A stretch of DNA of 64,000 nt, from positions 1,736,001 to 1,800,000 of the forward strand of contig OZ176051.1 of NCBI GenBank assembly GCA_964247055.1, given 5' to 3'. The position numbers and the translations under genes were made by a program. Of this stretch, positions 1 through 36,539 are shown piece after piece (positions within the stretch are counted from its first letter, which is position 1; every line of letters starts with the position of its first letter). Below the pieces are notes generated by a model. The model ran no database searches. It was given only the letters and a program-made list of their open reading frames with translations, and was not told the DNA's origin. The DNA comes from Paragordius varius (Eukaryota > Nematomorpha).

Positions 1-268
1 AGAGCGGTTTATTTGTATTATTTTTCAATTTTACCATTGCACACATGTCACGTTGACTAAATTTTTACCTTTCGGTTTTAGCTTAAAATAAGTAATCAAA
101 TACTTTTGAATATTTTATATATTTTGGTTTATTAATGTTGTACAAGTGCAAAACTTTGCCATGGTTTAGATTCCTTTCATATTTTTAAAGAATTTAAAAA
201 CAGGCCTGGGGTATTTAACTACCCCTTGAATCGAAGGACTAAAATGAATGTGTTGTATCCAAGTGTTA
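1..268 (+). repeat. MITE fragment (TAACACTT family), cut by window start
   Basis: This stretch matches, in the same order, the inner part of the two ~550-bp elements at 38,171-38,704 (+) and 39,612-40,183 (-). Shared landmarks are AGCGGTTT near the start, GTCACGTTGACTAAATT, GCCATGGTTT, GGCCTGGGGTATTTAACTA and the terminal CCAAGTGTTA at about 259-268. Only one end is inside the window. I see no open frame of interest. It is a non-autonomous repeat, probably a terminal-inverted-repeat MITE. Confidence 0.75.
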
Positions 269-669
269 AATAGAGTTTTCAGAAAACTGCTTCAAAGGTG
301 CAATTTTTTGGCTTTTAGATTACATGTAGAACTTGACTGAGGGGCCAATTTTAAAATTATGTTCGGCGCATACCATTGTACGGATTGACTCGAAATTCTA
401 AATTCTTTGATAATTTTGGTAAAAAGCTAACCTGTTGACGGATTCTAACCTTTGGAATTCATGCACTTTTGGCTCCAGTTTGACTGTCCCAAGCCCTTTT
501 AGCTATTTACCGTTTAAAGTTGATATTAAAAAATTCTTTTTATATAAATTTAGCCAAATGACTATTAATTTAAATAAAGCCCTATATCACCTTCTAGTCC
601 CTTTTGTTTTCACAAAATAGATTTATTTTTTTAATTTACATGCGTTCACTAGCTAGTTTGTAAAATAAT
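269..669. other. Upstream region of SNRNP70, no gene seen
   Basis: AT-rich sequence between the MITE end and the SNRNP70 start codon. I see no conserved frame here. It presumably holds the promoter and 5' UTR of SNRNP70, but I cannot point to a specific element. Confidence 0.4.
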
Positions 670-2153
670 ATGACTCAATTTTTACCACCAAACTTATTAG
701 CTTTATTTGCTCCTCGTGAGCCAATCCCTTATTTACCCCCAAATGTAAAATTATCTCATGAAAAAAGAAAAATTCCTTATTCTGGGATTGCCACGTTTAC
801 CAAATTTTTTGAGGTATTTATAGTTATAATTGGTAGACTACTCCTGCCCCCCCACGAATCAAACAAGAAACAACGCTTGAAAGAAGGGAACGCAAGGTTT
901 AATCAATAATATAATATAAGCGTAAAGAAAAAGCAGAGCAAGTTGCATATCTTGTAGAACAAGGCATCGCTCTATGTATTAATTATATTTATTTTATAGG
1001 GAAACCGCATGAGGGTCATAGAAAAACGATGGATCCCTACAAAACATTGTTTGTTGCGCGAATAGTAAAAAGTTTTAAAATTTAGAATTATGACACATCC
1101 GAATCGAAAATAAAAAAAGAGTTTTCCGAATTTGGACCAATTAGAAAAGTTGTTAATAAATATTATTTACTAGCTTTACGTTATATATGAAAAAAATAGT
1201 GGGAAACCGCGCGGGTATGCTTTTATAGAATATGAACACGAACGTGATATGCATGGTAATTTTTATAATTATTTTAAATTGCTTAACATCTAATATTTTT
1301 TCAATTTCTTTCAATTATATATTTTAAATTGCCTAATATCTAATATATTTTTTTAAATGTCAGAGAGTTGAATTTGATATAACGTTACACAATGGCCTTG
1401 CTGCCCCATATACTTTGTATAATTTGTTAGGTAAGAGAGGTAAATAAAATATTATTTTATGGAATGCGCTAATGCATTTTAGGACAAGAAATTTCTTTAG
1501 TATTGTTCAAAAATATATGACAATTACATTAATTAAAAAGAAAAGTAAAAGGCTACTATGTTATATTATTAACCATATTTTTAATCCTTTTTATATACCT
1601 ATATGATTAAGGTAAAATGGGTAAATATAATTGGGTGTGTTTATATTTCAATTCTATATTTTGCAAGTTAAAATACCGCATATTAAAAAATTCATTGATT
1701 AAAAGTATGGTGTTTTTCATGAAAAAAACATATATGTCTGTTACTTTTTATTTTTGGTTTTAATTTTTGCAGTGCTTTATGGTTTTTGTTTTCCTTATTA
1801 GCCGCTTACAAAAGAGCAGACGGTCGCAAGATAGATGGAAGACGTGTTTTGGTGGATGTTGAACGTGGCCGTACTATAAAGGGTTGGTTACCTCGTAGAT
1901 TTGGTAATTCATTTATTGCTATAATAATTTTTTTTCTAAAACTTTTAGCTAACACTCTCTCATCTTGTTTTTAGGGGGTGGTTTAGGAAATTCAAGAAAA
2001 GGACCCAATGATGGCCCACCTGCTAATCCCATGTCTTCCGTTCGTCCTTCAAGCAGAGATCGAGCATCAGACAAGAAAAGAAATAGGTCTCGCTCTACTT
2101 CCCGGTACATATTTAAATAAACTTTTTTGTATTTAAGATTAACATGCCACGAA

Positions 2154-2184
<31 letters not shown>

Positions 2185-4354
2185 CATATTAAGGTTTAAA
2201 TTAAATTTTTACTTTTTCAAAAAAAATCAAAGACATAAAAAATTAAATTAATTAACTTAACAATTTTTAATCAATTAGCCAAGTAAAATTTATTAATTTA
2301 CATTTTTGTCATTTTTTTTCACAACATTCGCCTTTTGCCCTATTTGGATTCAGATTATATTTCAGGAAAAGAGTTTTTTTCTCGCAAGTAATTCCGATAG
2401 TTAAAAATACACTTTATTATTCTTTGTTTAAAATTTTTAACCTAATTTTTGTACACTGTGTGAAATTATTACCTGTTGCAGATATACATAAAATGTTGAC
2501 AACACAATATTTGACAAAACTCATGCATATGATGTTATAAATACACTAATTAAGCACAAAGTTATAGCCTAAATATATGATTTAGTAGGGTTTTTTTCTT
2601 AAACATGTTTATTAAACAATTAATGTTTTTTTTGCCATTCGAAAAAGAGTTTTATGTGGCACCGATTCTTTTAGTATATCAGAATGTTATAAGTGTAATT
2701 CGATTTAGAAATCGTAAGCCAGAAAAACGTCGCATTAGCCCCAGCCAAGTAAAGAAAGAGAAATTGGATGATCGTTCTGACCTGATGGCTCGCGTTAAGA
2801 AAGAAAAACGCTCTAAACGAAGTCGCAGCAAGGATAGAAAACGCGACAAAAAGGAAAGAAAGTACACAATTTTTATGTTTCAGAATTTTTGTTTTAATAG
2901 ATATCAAAATTAAGTTTTCGGTTTTGCTAATATCTTTTTTTAGGATATCCCATGAAAAATGCCTATGTCATTCGGATTTTTATAGTTCTGGAAAAAAATT
3001 GAGCGTTTTTATACTAATTTAAATTTCTATAGTTAACATTTTTGGGTTTTTTTGAGTTGGACTACGACAAGATTTTTATAATTTCAATTTTTAAGAAGTT
3101 AAATGTCTCAAACCAAAATTGGGTATATATTCTAAATCAAATTTATATTAATTACTGTTGATTTGTATCATATTTTTATAGGCTTTTATAAAATCATTAA
3201 ATTTTTTGTTAATATAAGCTTCGATTTCAACATTAAACCCCAAAAACCCACGATGGCTAGAAAAAAATTTAGTATGTTAAATTTTCAAATAAACATTAAT
3301 TTTAATCCAAAAAAAACGATTTCGATTAAAATTAGGAAAATCTTGCAGATAAATATTTTATAACATATTTCTCTCTTTAGTTTTTCATGACTCGAAATCT
3401 ATCTATTTCATGCTGGATATATAAAGTCTCATTAATTCGATTTGCGTTTATTAAGGCAAAACTTGTTATAAATAGCCTAAAATTATATAGCTAGGGTTTG
3501 TATAAAGATTCAGATCAAAAAATCGCATTTTTCTTTTAACATACTTTTAATGCGATTTTTTATGAAAATATATTATTTTTTTTAATTAAACCCGTTAAAA
3601 TATTAACATTTATATTTTTAGTAATAAAACTTATATATCAAAATAAAACTATAAAAATATTGTTTTTTATTTCTTCATTTTCATGTCATGTGTTTATGAG
3701 TGTATATAAATATTTTACTGTTTTATTTTGGAATCTTACATAAGCGGTAACTATAAAGTATGTGAATACAAAATAGGATTTACAATTATCAATCAAAAGT
3801 CCCTATTAATCCCAGTAAAATATTAATTTGTGTTAAAAACAAACCTGTCACAGGAATTTTTACACATTGTTGGTTGATATTCCACTACTTTTATTTCCTA
3901 TAATAACTTTTTAAACTTAATAATTCTCACTCATGAAAAATTCCAAAATAAAACAGTATTAATTTTTATACACTCATAAACCGGATGACAAAAAAATTCA
4001 AAAACAATATGTTTTAATTTTTATTTTGATATATAAGCTTCATTGAATAAAATATAAATGTTAAGATTTTAATAGTGAGTTTAGCTAATAAAAAATTAAA
4101 ATTATATAAGTAGGTTAAAAGATAAACGTGGTTTTTGATCTGAGTTGAGTTTTAATAAAAACTTTAACTTTCTGATTTTAGGCTATTCATAAATTGTAAA
4201 CATTTCCTAAAATGATAATAAACCATAATATCTCATTTATTATTATTTTTTTAATTATCATTTTCACTTTTTGCCCAATTTTGATTTTCTCTCTCAATAT
4301 TACAAACTAGGTAACAAAAAATTTTGTTAAAAAAATTAATCCCCTTTTATGCAC

Positions 4355-4411
<57 letters not shown>

Positions 4412-5532
4412 CATAACAAATTTCAAAATTTGGAAGTTTTTATAATAATATAAAATTAATAACATTGAGTTTATAATTTACACAAAACGTTTAAACATTT
4501 ATCTTCCAAATATTTAATGTATTATGCGCGAATTTAGCATTTTGGTTTTTGCCTGAAAATGGCACATTTTTTGAATTCACGATTTCATAAATTATACCAA
4601 TCTAAATTTTCATTGTTTTATAATATATTATTGAATTGGTAAGTTTAAAAAGAATATAATTTCAAAAACCTAACTTACCTAAAAAATTCAATACATTTTT
4701 CTTACTCGGTCATAATGATCATCAGTGCTTATCTATTTTACATTTATACTTTATACGATAAACCTTTATATAATCACTCTAATTGTTTAAAAAAACACAT
4801 TGTCCAATAGCTGCAAAAATTTAGAAATTTATATTCAATTTATATTTGTTTTCAACCAAATAACAGTAATCAACCTTTTTTATTCGTTAAATTAACTAAA
4901 ACTATTGAAATATATTTTAGGCACTTAAATGTTCGATATACATTTATATTAATCAAATCTTTGATTTTTATTGATTAATAGCTCTTAAATAATTTAAAAT
5001 TTGAAAAAAAATCTAATTAAATTAATGATTAGGGATTTATACCTGAGTGTTAAAATTCTAAAATAAAGTTATTTTTTTATTAAAGCAGTTATAATTAAAA
5101 ATAATTGGTTTGATTGTAAAAGCTAAGTCGTATTGGAAGTTGAGATTGGTTGAAAAAAGGTATATATATTACGATATAGCATAAAACAGGAACCCATTAA
5201 ATTGATTTTTTTATTATAAAATGGCCATTGTACGAGGGGAAGAGTCGTTATAAGGGGCAACTCACTGTATACTATTTTATGCCTTTGTTGTTAATAGACC
5301 TGATGTGGACGGAGAAGCCATGTTGAAAATGATGGCCATCAAAAAAGAGAAAGGAGACCGCGGTTACGAAAAATACGAAGATTCAAAACTTTCCCCCAAC
5401 GCAATCAAGCAAGAGCAACCCGATGAGAATGGTGGCGGAAATGGAAATCCCGAGTCTGATAGTCTTGAACGCTATTATTACAACACGGAAGAGACCATAC
5501 AGGAAAATGTGGTTCATAGTTCAACGCAGTGA
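670..5532 (+). CDS. SNRNP70: U1 small nuclear ribonucleoprotein 70 kDa (U1-70K)
   Basis: The protein binds stem-loop I of U1 snRNA and helps U1 snRNP recognise 5' splice sites in the nucleus. The N-terminus [20 protein letters not shown] is nearly identical to U1-70K across eukaryotes. The RRM has RNP2 (LFVARI, about residue 103) and RNP1 (RGYAFIEY, about residue 143), followed by [19 protein letters not shown]. The C-terminus is Arg/Ser/Lys-rich ([21 protein letters not shown]). Exons: 670-813, 837-896, 921-975, 1000-1064, 1086-1151, 1174-1255, 1802-1903, 1975-2104, 2709-2861, 5298-5532. They total 1,092 nt, or 363 aa, shorter than the ~437 aa of human U1-70K because the RS tail is short. 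The first five introns are 23, 24, 24, 21 and 22 nt and all are GT-AG; removing them restores the conserved protein. The later four are 546, 71, 604 and 2,436 nt. AATAAA lies at 5674-5679. Confidence 0.96.
814..1173 (+). other. Cluster of five micro-introns in SNRNP70
   Basis: Introns lie at 814-836 (23 nt), 897-920 (24), 976-999 (24), 1065-1085 (21) and 1152-1173 (22). Each begins GT and ends AG, and is very AT-rich. They separate exons of 55-66 nt. Reading through any of them shifts the frame, adds a stop or breaks the U1-70K alignment, for example between QGIAL and KPHEGHRK and within [14 protein letters not shown]. There is little room for a separate branch point and polypyrimidine tract. 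Confidence 0.93.
2157..2180. repeat. (TA)n microsatellite
   Basis: An uninterrupted TA dinucleotide run in the eighth intron of SNRNP70. A similar, longer run occurs at about 4357-4408 in the last intron and another at 51,349-51,385. Confidence 0.9.
3440..4355. repeat. Palindromic MITE, copy 1 (SNRNP70 last intron)
   Basis: The two halves are inverted copies of each other. The left half has ATAAATAGCC, a TTTGTATAAAGATTCAGATC stretch and TATGAGTGTATA. The right half has ATACACTCATAAACC, TTTTTGATCTGAGTT and GGCTATTCATAAATTG. The centre is near 3,840. The same family recurs at 11,285-12,187. It has no coding capacity. The right side runs toward a TTTTATGCACACA terminus beside a (TA)n run. Confidence 0.7.
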
Positions 5533-5673
5533 TATTCACGCACGCTCATACATCAAAAGGCAGAACTCATTAACATATTCGTTTATTTGTATAATCACAT
5601 TTACTAATTATTTGAAGTCAGTTGTGATGGCATTTTTGCTTCAAATGTATGTTATGTACATGTTCAATTTTAA

Positions 5674-5679
5674 AATAAA
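5674..5679 (+). promoter_or_regulatory. Poly(A) signal of SNRNP70
   Basis: A canonical AATAAA hexamer lies about 140 nt after the SNRNP70 stop and about 110 nt before the start codon of the next gene. Gene spacing is therefore tight. Confidence 0.6.
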
Positions 5680-5789
5680 TTGTGGATATTGGGTTCAATG
5701 ATTTTATCCTATATGACTATAAATTTGTTAATTTTCGCAAAAGCAAATATTAAAGATACTTATATGTCATATTCAAAGAATCAGAATTA

Positions 5790-7078
5790 ATGGGTATTTC
5801 AAACGAACTGATGTAATATAGTGCAAGAATTTCAATCCGCATTTCGCAATGACCGCGTATTTGATCCTTCGACTTTATCATTAGATAGATGTTCTTGTCA
5901 AGGAACAGATCATAGTAGGGTGACTTAATATTTTCATTTATTATATCCTGCGTAATGTTGTTTCATGTTTTTCTTGGGCGGCCGACTCATTTTTTTTACT
6001 TAAATATATGTTTTATCCAATTATTATTGTTTAGTCTTGTATGTAAACGAGTCCATGGATTTGAAGGTTTTTGAGGTTGCTAATATAGTTTATCACTATA
6101 GGAGGCTGTTTTATTGAATGTACCTATCTTTTGTTACATATCGTTAAGCATGGTATCTTGGGTTTGGTAATTTTCCATGTTTCTCATCGTAGGTTATAGT
6201 GGAACTAATTGCGAACATGTATATTATTTTATATAAATCTATATGTTCAATTTATTTTTATGCGATTTTTAATGACTTTTATAAACGCCCTGAGCGCATG
6301 TAATGATTTTTAATCTTGAACATAATTTGTCCAACCAAGACATTAATACATTATTAAATCACACATTTTTCGAGAATGCGCGTCATTGTTTACCGAATCT
6401 TTTTATTGTGAGCCATGGAGATAAAGATAGTTTTTCCAGATATAAATTTTTGAATTCCCTTGTCCAGATTACTCGAGGTAAAAATGATAAAATAAATAGC
6501 CTCCTAGAGGCAAGTATTCACTTTTAAAATAATTTTATATAACTTTCTAGCACATTTTTACGGATATGGAATTCTGTCAGAATCTCTTTTTATCGAAACT
6601 CCAATTCTTTTTCTTAATGTTTTTCGAACCCCCTAACGCAAAAGGGGCGATGGTCGATTTTCGGCATAAAATTTGATTTCCATCAGATTTTTCATTTTTC
6701 TCAATTTTTTATCTTTTTTTACAATTTTCTTATGTGCGACATAATTATGTCTATATTTGAATTCGAACATTCCATTATGCTCCCATTGACGATCTCGTAA
6801 AATATTATCTCTTGATATTTATTTTCGAATTATTTTTTTAACTGAAGTGTCAGAACATTTCTTAGAAATTATATTGTTTTGTTTTTAATTAAAATTTTTA
6901 TTTTTTAGATCAGTGCAACACAAATGGTTTTATAAGCCGTTTTAATCCAAAAACCCGGCAGGTTTCACATTATAAAAAAAGTCTTGTGCAACATAAAATT
7001 AAATATAATAACAATTTGTTCGTTCAGAACAAATCGACCAGCACTTTATATTACTTTAGTTTATGCTTGGACAAATAA
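5790..7078 (+). CDS. Unrecognised 203-aa protein, seven exons
   Basis: I do not recognise this family. A continuous frame appears only after splicing: exons 5790-5793, 5822-5914, 6035-6066, 6089-6166, 6193-6244, 6295-6477 and 6909-7078, with all introns GT-AG and a total of 612 nt. The first intron (28 nt) follows the fourth coding base, so the start reads M-V-QEFQSAFRNDRVFDPST. Introns 3 and 4 are 22 and 26 nt. A Cys-rich spot (CSCQGTDH) comes early. The middle (CTYLLLHIVKHGILGL and LIANMYIILY) is strongly hydrophobic. The C-terminal half (NARHCLPNLFIVSHGDKDSF, DQCNTNGFISRFNPKTR) is polar. AATAAA overlaps the stop (7074-7079). The weakest junctions are the first intron and the 50-nt intron 6245-6294. 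Exons 2, 4, 6 and 7 look coding on their own. Confidence 0.6.
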
Positions 7079-7079
7079 A
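7074..7079 (+). promoter_or_regulatory. Poly(A) signal overlapping a stop codon
   Basis: AATAAA shares bases with the TAA stop (7076-7078) of the preceding gene, implying an extremely short 3' UTR if it is used. Confidence 0.5.
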
Positions 7080-7129
7080 ATCAACCCACAGCTTTTGTTT
7101 TCCTCAATACACAATCTGGGTCGCATAGA

Positions 7130-7475
7130 CTAAAAAATTTTCTTTCTTTGTTGGGTGACATATAGGCGCATACTGAAATTATTTATATCAAACCATTCTA
7201 AATTATATTTAAAGTCTCTATTTATACAATTTTCCGGCAGATAACTTAATATATTATGTGAATGTCTTTGGCTTGCATATATACCAGGATGATCCGGTCT
7301 TCTTTTTGACTTTGGATTAAAAAAACGGTTTTGGACAAAATAATTCCGGTTTCGATCCCAATCCCTTTTGGTCAAATGGTTGTTGGTTTTTTAATTTTCT
7401 GATACGTACTATTATACTATTAAATAAAATGCCCAAAAATATTAACATATACACTGCAAAATTTAATGTATGCAT
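7130..7475 (-). CDS. Possible small single-pass membrane protein (106 aa)
   Basis: On the minus strand an ATG at 7475 opens a frame starting MHTLNFAVYMLIFLGILF, a convincing membrane segment followed by basic residues (VRIRKLKNQQ). A 25-nt GT-AG intron at 7302-7326 would join it to a second frame (RPDHPGIYASQRHSHNIL ... MRLYVTQQRKKIF) ending at the TAG at 7130-7132. Exons 7327-7475 and 7130-7301 total 321 nt. Neither half is a family I know. The start codon is uncertain because the frame stays open upstream to an acceptor-like TTTTTAG. It converges on the gene ending at 7078. It could instead be two chance frames. Confidence 0.4.
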
Positions 7476-7639
7476 TTTCAGGTATAAATTTCCCTGATTC
7501 TAAAAATATAACAATATTAAGAAAGAAAGTTTACATTGCAATAAAAGTTAAAAGATTTATTTTTTTAGTTCGGTTTTAAAAACTGTTATGAAATTGTTTT
7601 CCAAAATTTTTTGAAACTGCCAATGGTCATAGTTCCGGT

Positions 7640-7730
7640 ACCTAATATTTTTTTCAAACAAAAATATTTTTTAATTTTTTTTCACGGGCCACAGACAAAA
7701 TCTGCGGAGTCCGTGTGTTGGACACCCCTG
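7640..7730. mobile_element. hAT-type element, one end only
   Basis: The sequence TTCACGGGCC ... CCGTGTGTTGGACACCCCTG ending at 7730 is the typical right end of a non-autonomous hAT element (reverse complement CAGGGGTGTCCAACACACGG). I cannot find a matching left end, so the element is truncated or its left end has decayed. Confidence 0.5.
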
Positions 7731-7976
7731 TTTTAGATATTTTAATTTATTAAATTAATTAGACCATTTCAAAATTCATTCACAGGGCAAATGGTCTGTG
7801 CACCCCTAACCATTTTTAAAATATTAATATTTACAACCTCTCACAAGCCAAAAACGTAACTACTGCTCTAATTAAAATAGGCGGATTCAAAAAAATTTAA
7901 GTTTATTTGTAATCAATTATTTCGCAAATTTTCAACACAGACGATATTTTAATCGTTTTTGCTAAATCGTTTTTTT

Positions 7977-8997
7977 ATGGCAGACGATAATTGTAGTTTT
8001 ACGAAATCAACATTTGATTTATTTTTGGATAAATCATTAAAAAGTTAATTTAAAAAATAAATTTAGAGCCACAAATTGATTATGATGCGTACAAATCGTC
8101 ATTAATAACATTTGCAAACGAGTTGCTTATGAAAAGAAAATTTGTAGAAATTTTACAGAAAGATATCAAGATTTACAAAACAGAATTATCAGAATTGGAA
8201 AAGCAAAATGTAAGATAATTCTTACATTATAGTATGAAAATGAAAAAACCTACAAAATATATTTGGATAAAGAAATAAGGGCTAAAGATAACATTCCCAA
8301 GCAACTCTCTGCACGGATTGAAAAAATGGAGATAGAAAAAACGGAATTAATCATGCAAAATGATATGCTAAAAGAAGATTTGGTTAAAACCAATTTAAAA
8401 TTAAATGAGTTGCAAGTAATATAATTTTTATTTAGGTTAACCATGATAACAATCAATTATATATTATGGAAATGCAAAACAAGTTGCAAACTTACGAACA
8501 TTTTCGGCAAACTGTCGCAAGAGATATTACAAACACTGGGAATCAAATAAATGATGTGTATAATCAACTTAATATTATAAAAACCCAAAAAGAAAAAATT
8601 GAAAATCAAAGTATTAAGATATTTATGTAAAGTTACCAATTTCGTTCATGAGTTAACATTCATTTTCTCTCAAATAAAGTTATTGACAGAAAAATTGGAA
8701 GAAAAAAATAAAACAATTCTAAAATTGGAACAAAAAAACACATTTCTATCATCTAAAATCGTTGATTTAGACATAAAGTCAGATTTTAACACAGAAAAAT
8801 ATGATAATAAATTATTGGGGCTTAACACTGAAAGTATCAAAATAAGGGTAGAAAAGGAGCATTGGCAAAATTTTTTTTTGAAAGAAAGAAAAATTAATAA
8901 AGTAATCATCTTTTTTAACCTATAGAATTGGCAGCTTTTATTTATTAACCAACAAAAACTTAAAGAGGAAAAAAATTATATATCAAACACCCAATAA
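7977..8997 (+). CDS. Coiled-coil protein, 283 aa, six exons
   Basis: The protein starts MADDNCSFTKSTFDLFLDKS and is then almost wholly Lys/Glu/Leu/Gln-rich alpha-helical sequence (KDIKIYKTELSELEKQN, EIRAKDNIPKQLSARIEKME, LLTEKLEEKNKTILKLEQKN without a fixed start), typical of a long coiled coil. I cannot assign a family. Exons: 7977-8043, 8067-8209, 8233-8415, 8436-8610, 8690-8901, 8926-8997, totalling 852 nt. Introns are 23, 23, 20, 79 and 24 nt, all GT-AG. The 20-nt intron at 8416-8435 is not a multiple of three, so it must be removed to keep the frame. The 79-nt intron is the least certain. The stop (8995-8997) overlaps AATAAA (8996-9001). Confidence 0.75.
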
Positions 8998-9001
8998 TAA
9001 A
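8996..9001 (+). promoter_or_regulatory. Poly(A) signal overlapping the stop of the coiled-coil gene
   Basis: AATAAA overlaps the TAA at 8995-8997, the same arrangement as at 7074-7079. Confidence 0.45.
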
Positions 9002-9145
9002 CTAATACTACATTTATTTATTGATATTTTGTATAAAATATTGCAGTATTTTCCCAAAAGATAAAATTATTAATGCACACAGGGTAGGTAGATTAGGTAG
9101 TTTGGAGAAAATCAGAAGACAAGACAGAGTATTAGAATGTATTGT

Positions 9146-9568
9146 TTACCACCATCCACCGCCTCCACCACCGCCCTTGCCTTTGCCTCCACCTCCTCCG
9201 CCTCCCCATCCCCCACGACTCCATCCTCCATCTTCATAACTGAACCCAGAGGAAAAGCCGCCGCCACCGCCACCTTTTCCCTTTCCACCTCCACCTCCCC
9301 AGCCTCCTCTTCGGCCACCACCACCACCACCCTTTCCTTTCCCGCCTCCGCCTCCCCATCCTCTGCGGGCACCGCCACTACCTTTGCCCTTTCCTCCTCC
9401 ACCTCCCCAACCACCACGACGGCCGCCTCCTTTTCCCTTTCCTCCGCCTCCACCACCCCAGCCGCCGCCACCTCCTCCTCCTGATTTCGTGTTGAATCCT
9501 CCTCCTCCACCACCACCTAAAACATAGAATAGTTTATAATTACTGATAAAGTTAGTAACCGAATTCAT
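9146..9568 (-). CDS. Glycine-rich repeat protein
   Basis: The frame from ATG 9568 to TAA 9146-9148 encodes a low-complexity protein of about 131-140 aa. It is built of five imperfect units of the form W-G(5-7)-KGKG separated by glycine runs and RRGG or ARRG linkers, with a short FSSGFSYEDGGWSRGG spacer and a C-terminal GGWW. The cationic, Trp-bearing glycine repeats could suit a structural, secreted or RNA-binding protein. I see no signal peptide. A 27-nt GT-AG segment at 9517-9543 is a candidate micro-intron. It is in frame and stop-free, so both spliced (MNSVTNFIS-GGGG) and unspliced (FISNYKLFYVLGGG) products read through. The exon is a GC-rich island in AT-rich DNA. Other frames are also open because the exon is a minisatellite. 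This frame is preferred for its regular Trp/Lys spacing and its start codon. Confidence 0.6.
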   Translation of the reverse strand: MNSVTNFISNYKLFYVLGGGGGGGFNTKSGGGGGGGWGGGGGGKGKGGGRRGGWGGGGGKGKGSGGARRGWGGGGGKGKGGGGGGRRGGWGGGGGKGKGGGGGGFSSGFSYEDGGWSRGGWGGGGGGGKGKGGGGGGGWW

Positions 9569-10836
9569 TGCTTATAAAAGCAGTCATTCATGCGAGCAAA
9601 ACAAAATATTCAATTCGTTTTAAAATTAATAACAATTAACAAAAATTTGATATTTTAAGTTTTATACCATCATTTTAGGTATATTTTTTCACGCAACATA
9701 ATTTGGAAAATTTTGACTGATTAGAAAAGCGATCACATTGCGCCTATAATTGCAATAACCGGCCGACCCATCCATAGTCAAAACTATTTAATATAAAATG
9801 GCTAGTCTGTTGCTAAAAGGTGTAAAATAGGGCGGAATGAATTAAGTGAGATAAAGTTTGACAAAATTTTATATATAACCGATTGTAAACGATGCCTATA
9901 AATTAAACCCTTTCCATTTGTTTTGAAATTTTATGAAATTATGAAATGTTACCTCCCCAACTTTTGCCAGAACTCCAAGGTGATCTTTTCACTCTTTCTA
10001 AATTTTCAACTGCATTCTCAGGGGAGAGTATGTTATTTTCCACCGGTATTACAAGATTCTGGAATATACAAAGGGCTAACGATGCCTATGATTATTTCAC
10101 ATAATTAATATACCCAACAGCCGAATCGTAAACAAGAGTAAAATTTCATCATAAAAATTTATTTGAACTTTTAATTATGGGTTTATATAGTTTTGAAAAC
10201 ATTGCGTCCTTGATTTGTAAAAGGCAAGGTGTAACAGAGGGAATCAATTATTCACACACAATGGAAGAAAAACAGTATTATATAAAATTAATTGATTTCT
10301 TATTATAAAAAGAAAAAAAGGTATATTTAACCTTTAACCCCTCTCTTATCTTAAATTTTTATCATCATTGCCGAATTCGAAGAAATAACTTTTTACTTTT
10401 GTTAGCTTAACCTTCTTTCGCTTGATTTAAATTTCTTTTGTATAACATTGATCTTGAACGTGCATTACAAAAACAAACTTCACATTTCTAGTTTGTTTCC
10501 CCAACGACAAATTATATGACAATCATTACAATATAAGATATCAATGAGTTATTTATTATTCTTAATTTCGTATATTAATATATTAAAAATTAAATAAATG
10601 TACGTAAAATATACACAGTGACAATGTATGTAACTAAAAATATGCAATTAAGATAATTCAATCACAATAAAGAGGTTATTTTCATTACCTCATTAATAAA
10701 TATATGTCATTAATAAAATTGAAGTTGCATATGTGATATATGTTTGGAAATTGTGTAAACTTTTAGGTACTAAAAGCAATTTTTTTGGCACCGAGATCCA
10801 TCCACTAAAAAATAGAAAAAATACATATTTTATCAA
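9569..10836. other. Intergenic, nothing recognised
   Basis: AT-rich spacer between the glycine-rich gene and the 3' end of Scribble, both on the minus strand. It must contain the promoter of the former and the 3' UTR of the latter. I see no conserved frame or RNA gene. Confidence 0.4.
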
Positions 10837-36309
<25,473 letters not shown>

Positions 36310-36539
36310 TTATCAAGACGGGAGTGATGGTTACAACTTAAGCGCATGCATTCGTTTCTTAAAATGTAGTTTACATATCCGTAAGGCATACAGATAATAG
36401 GGATATTTCAATAAATATATTTGAAAACAATAAAGCTTTTTAAATGTTGCAATTAAACTTGAACTATTATAAGTTGTTTTATAGATTTTCAAATAATATA
36501 AAATATAATTTTCACTTTTACAAGTTCCGAAGATGGATT

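Noticed and set aside
670-1255. Nucleomorph or ciliate origin, suggested by 20-nt introns
   Set aside because: Scribble with LRR and PDZ domains is an animal gene, and the window is full of long introns and transposons, unlike a nucleomorph.
9137-9484. Open Pro/Ala/Ser frame on the plus strand over the glycine-rich exon
   Set aside because: It is the antisense of a GC-rich minisatellite, so several frames are open. The minus frame has regular Trp and KGKG spacing and a start codon.
9112-9516. Glu/Val/Ala-rich frame on the minus strand
   Set aside because: Same minisatellite in another frame. It has no motif order beyond the DNA repeat and runs past the glycine-frame stop.
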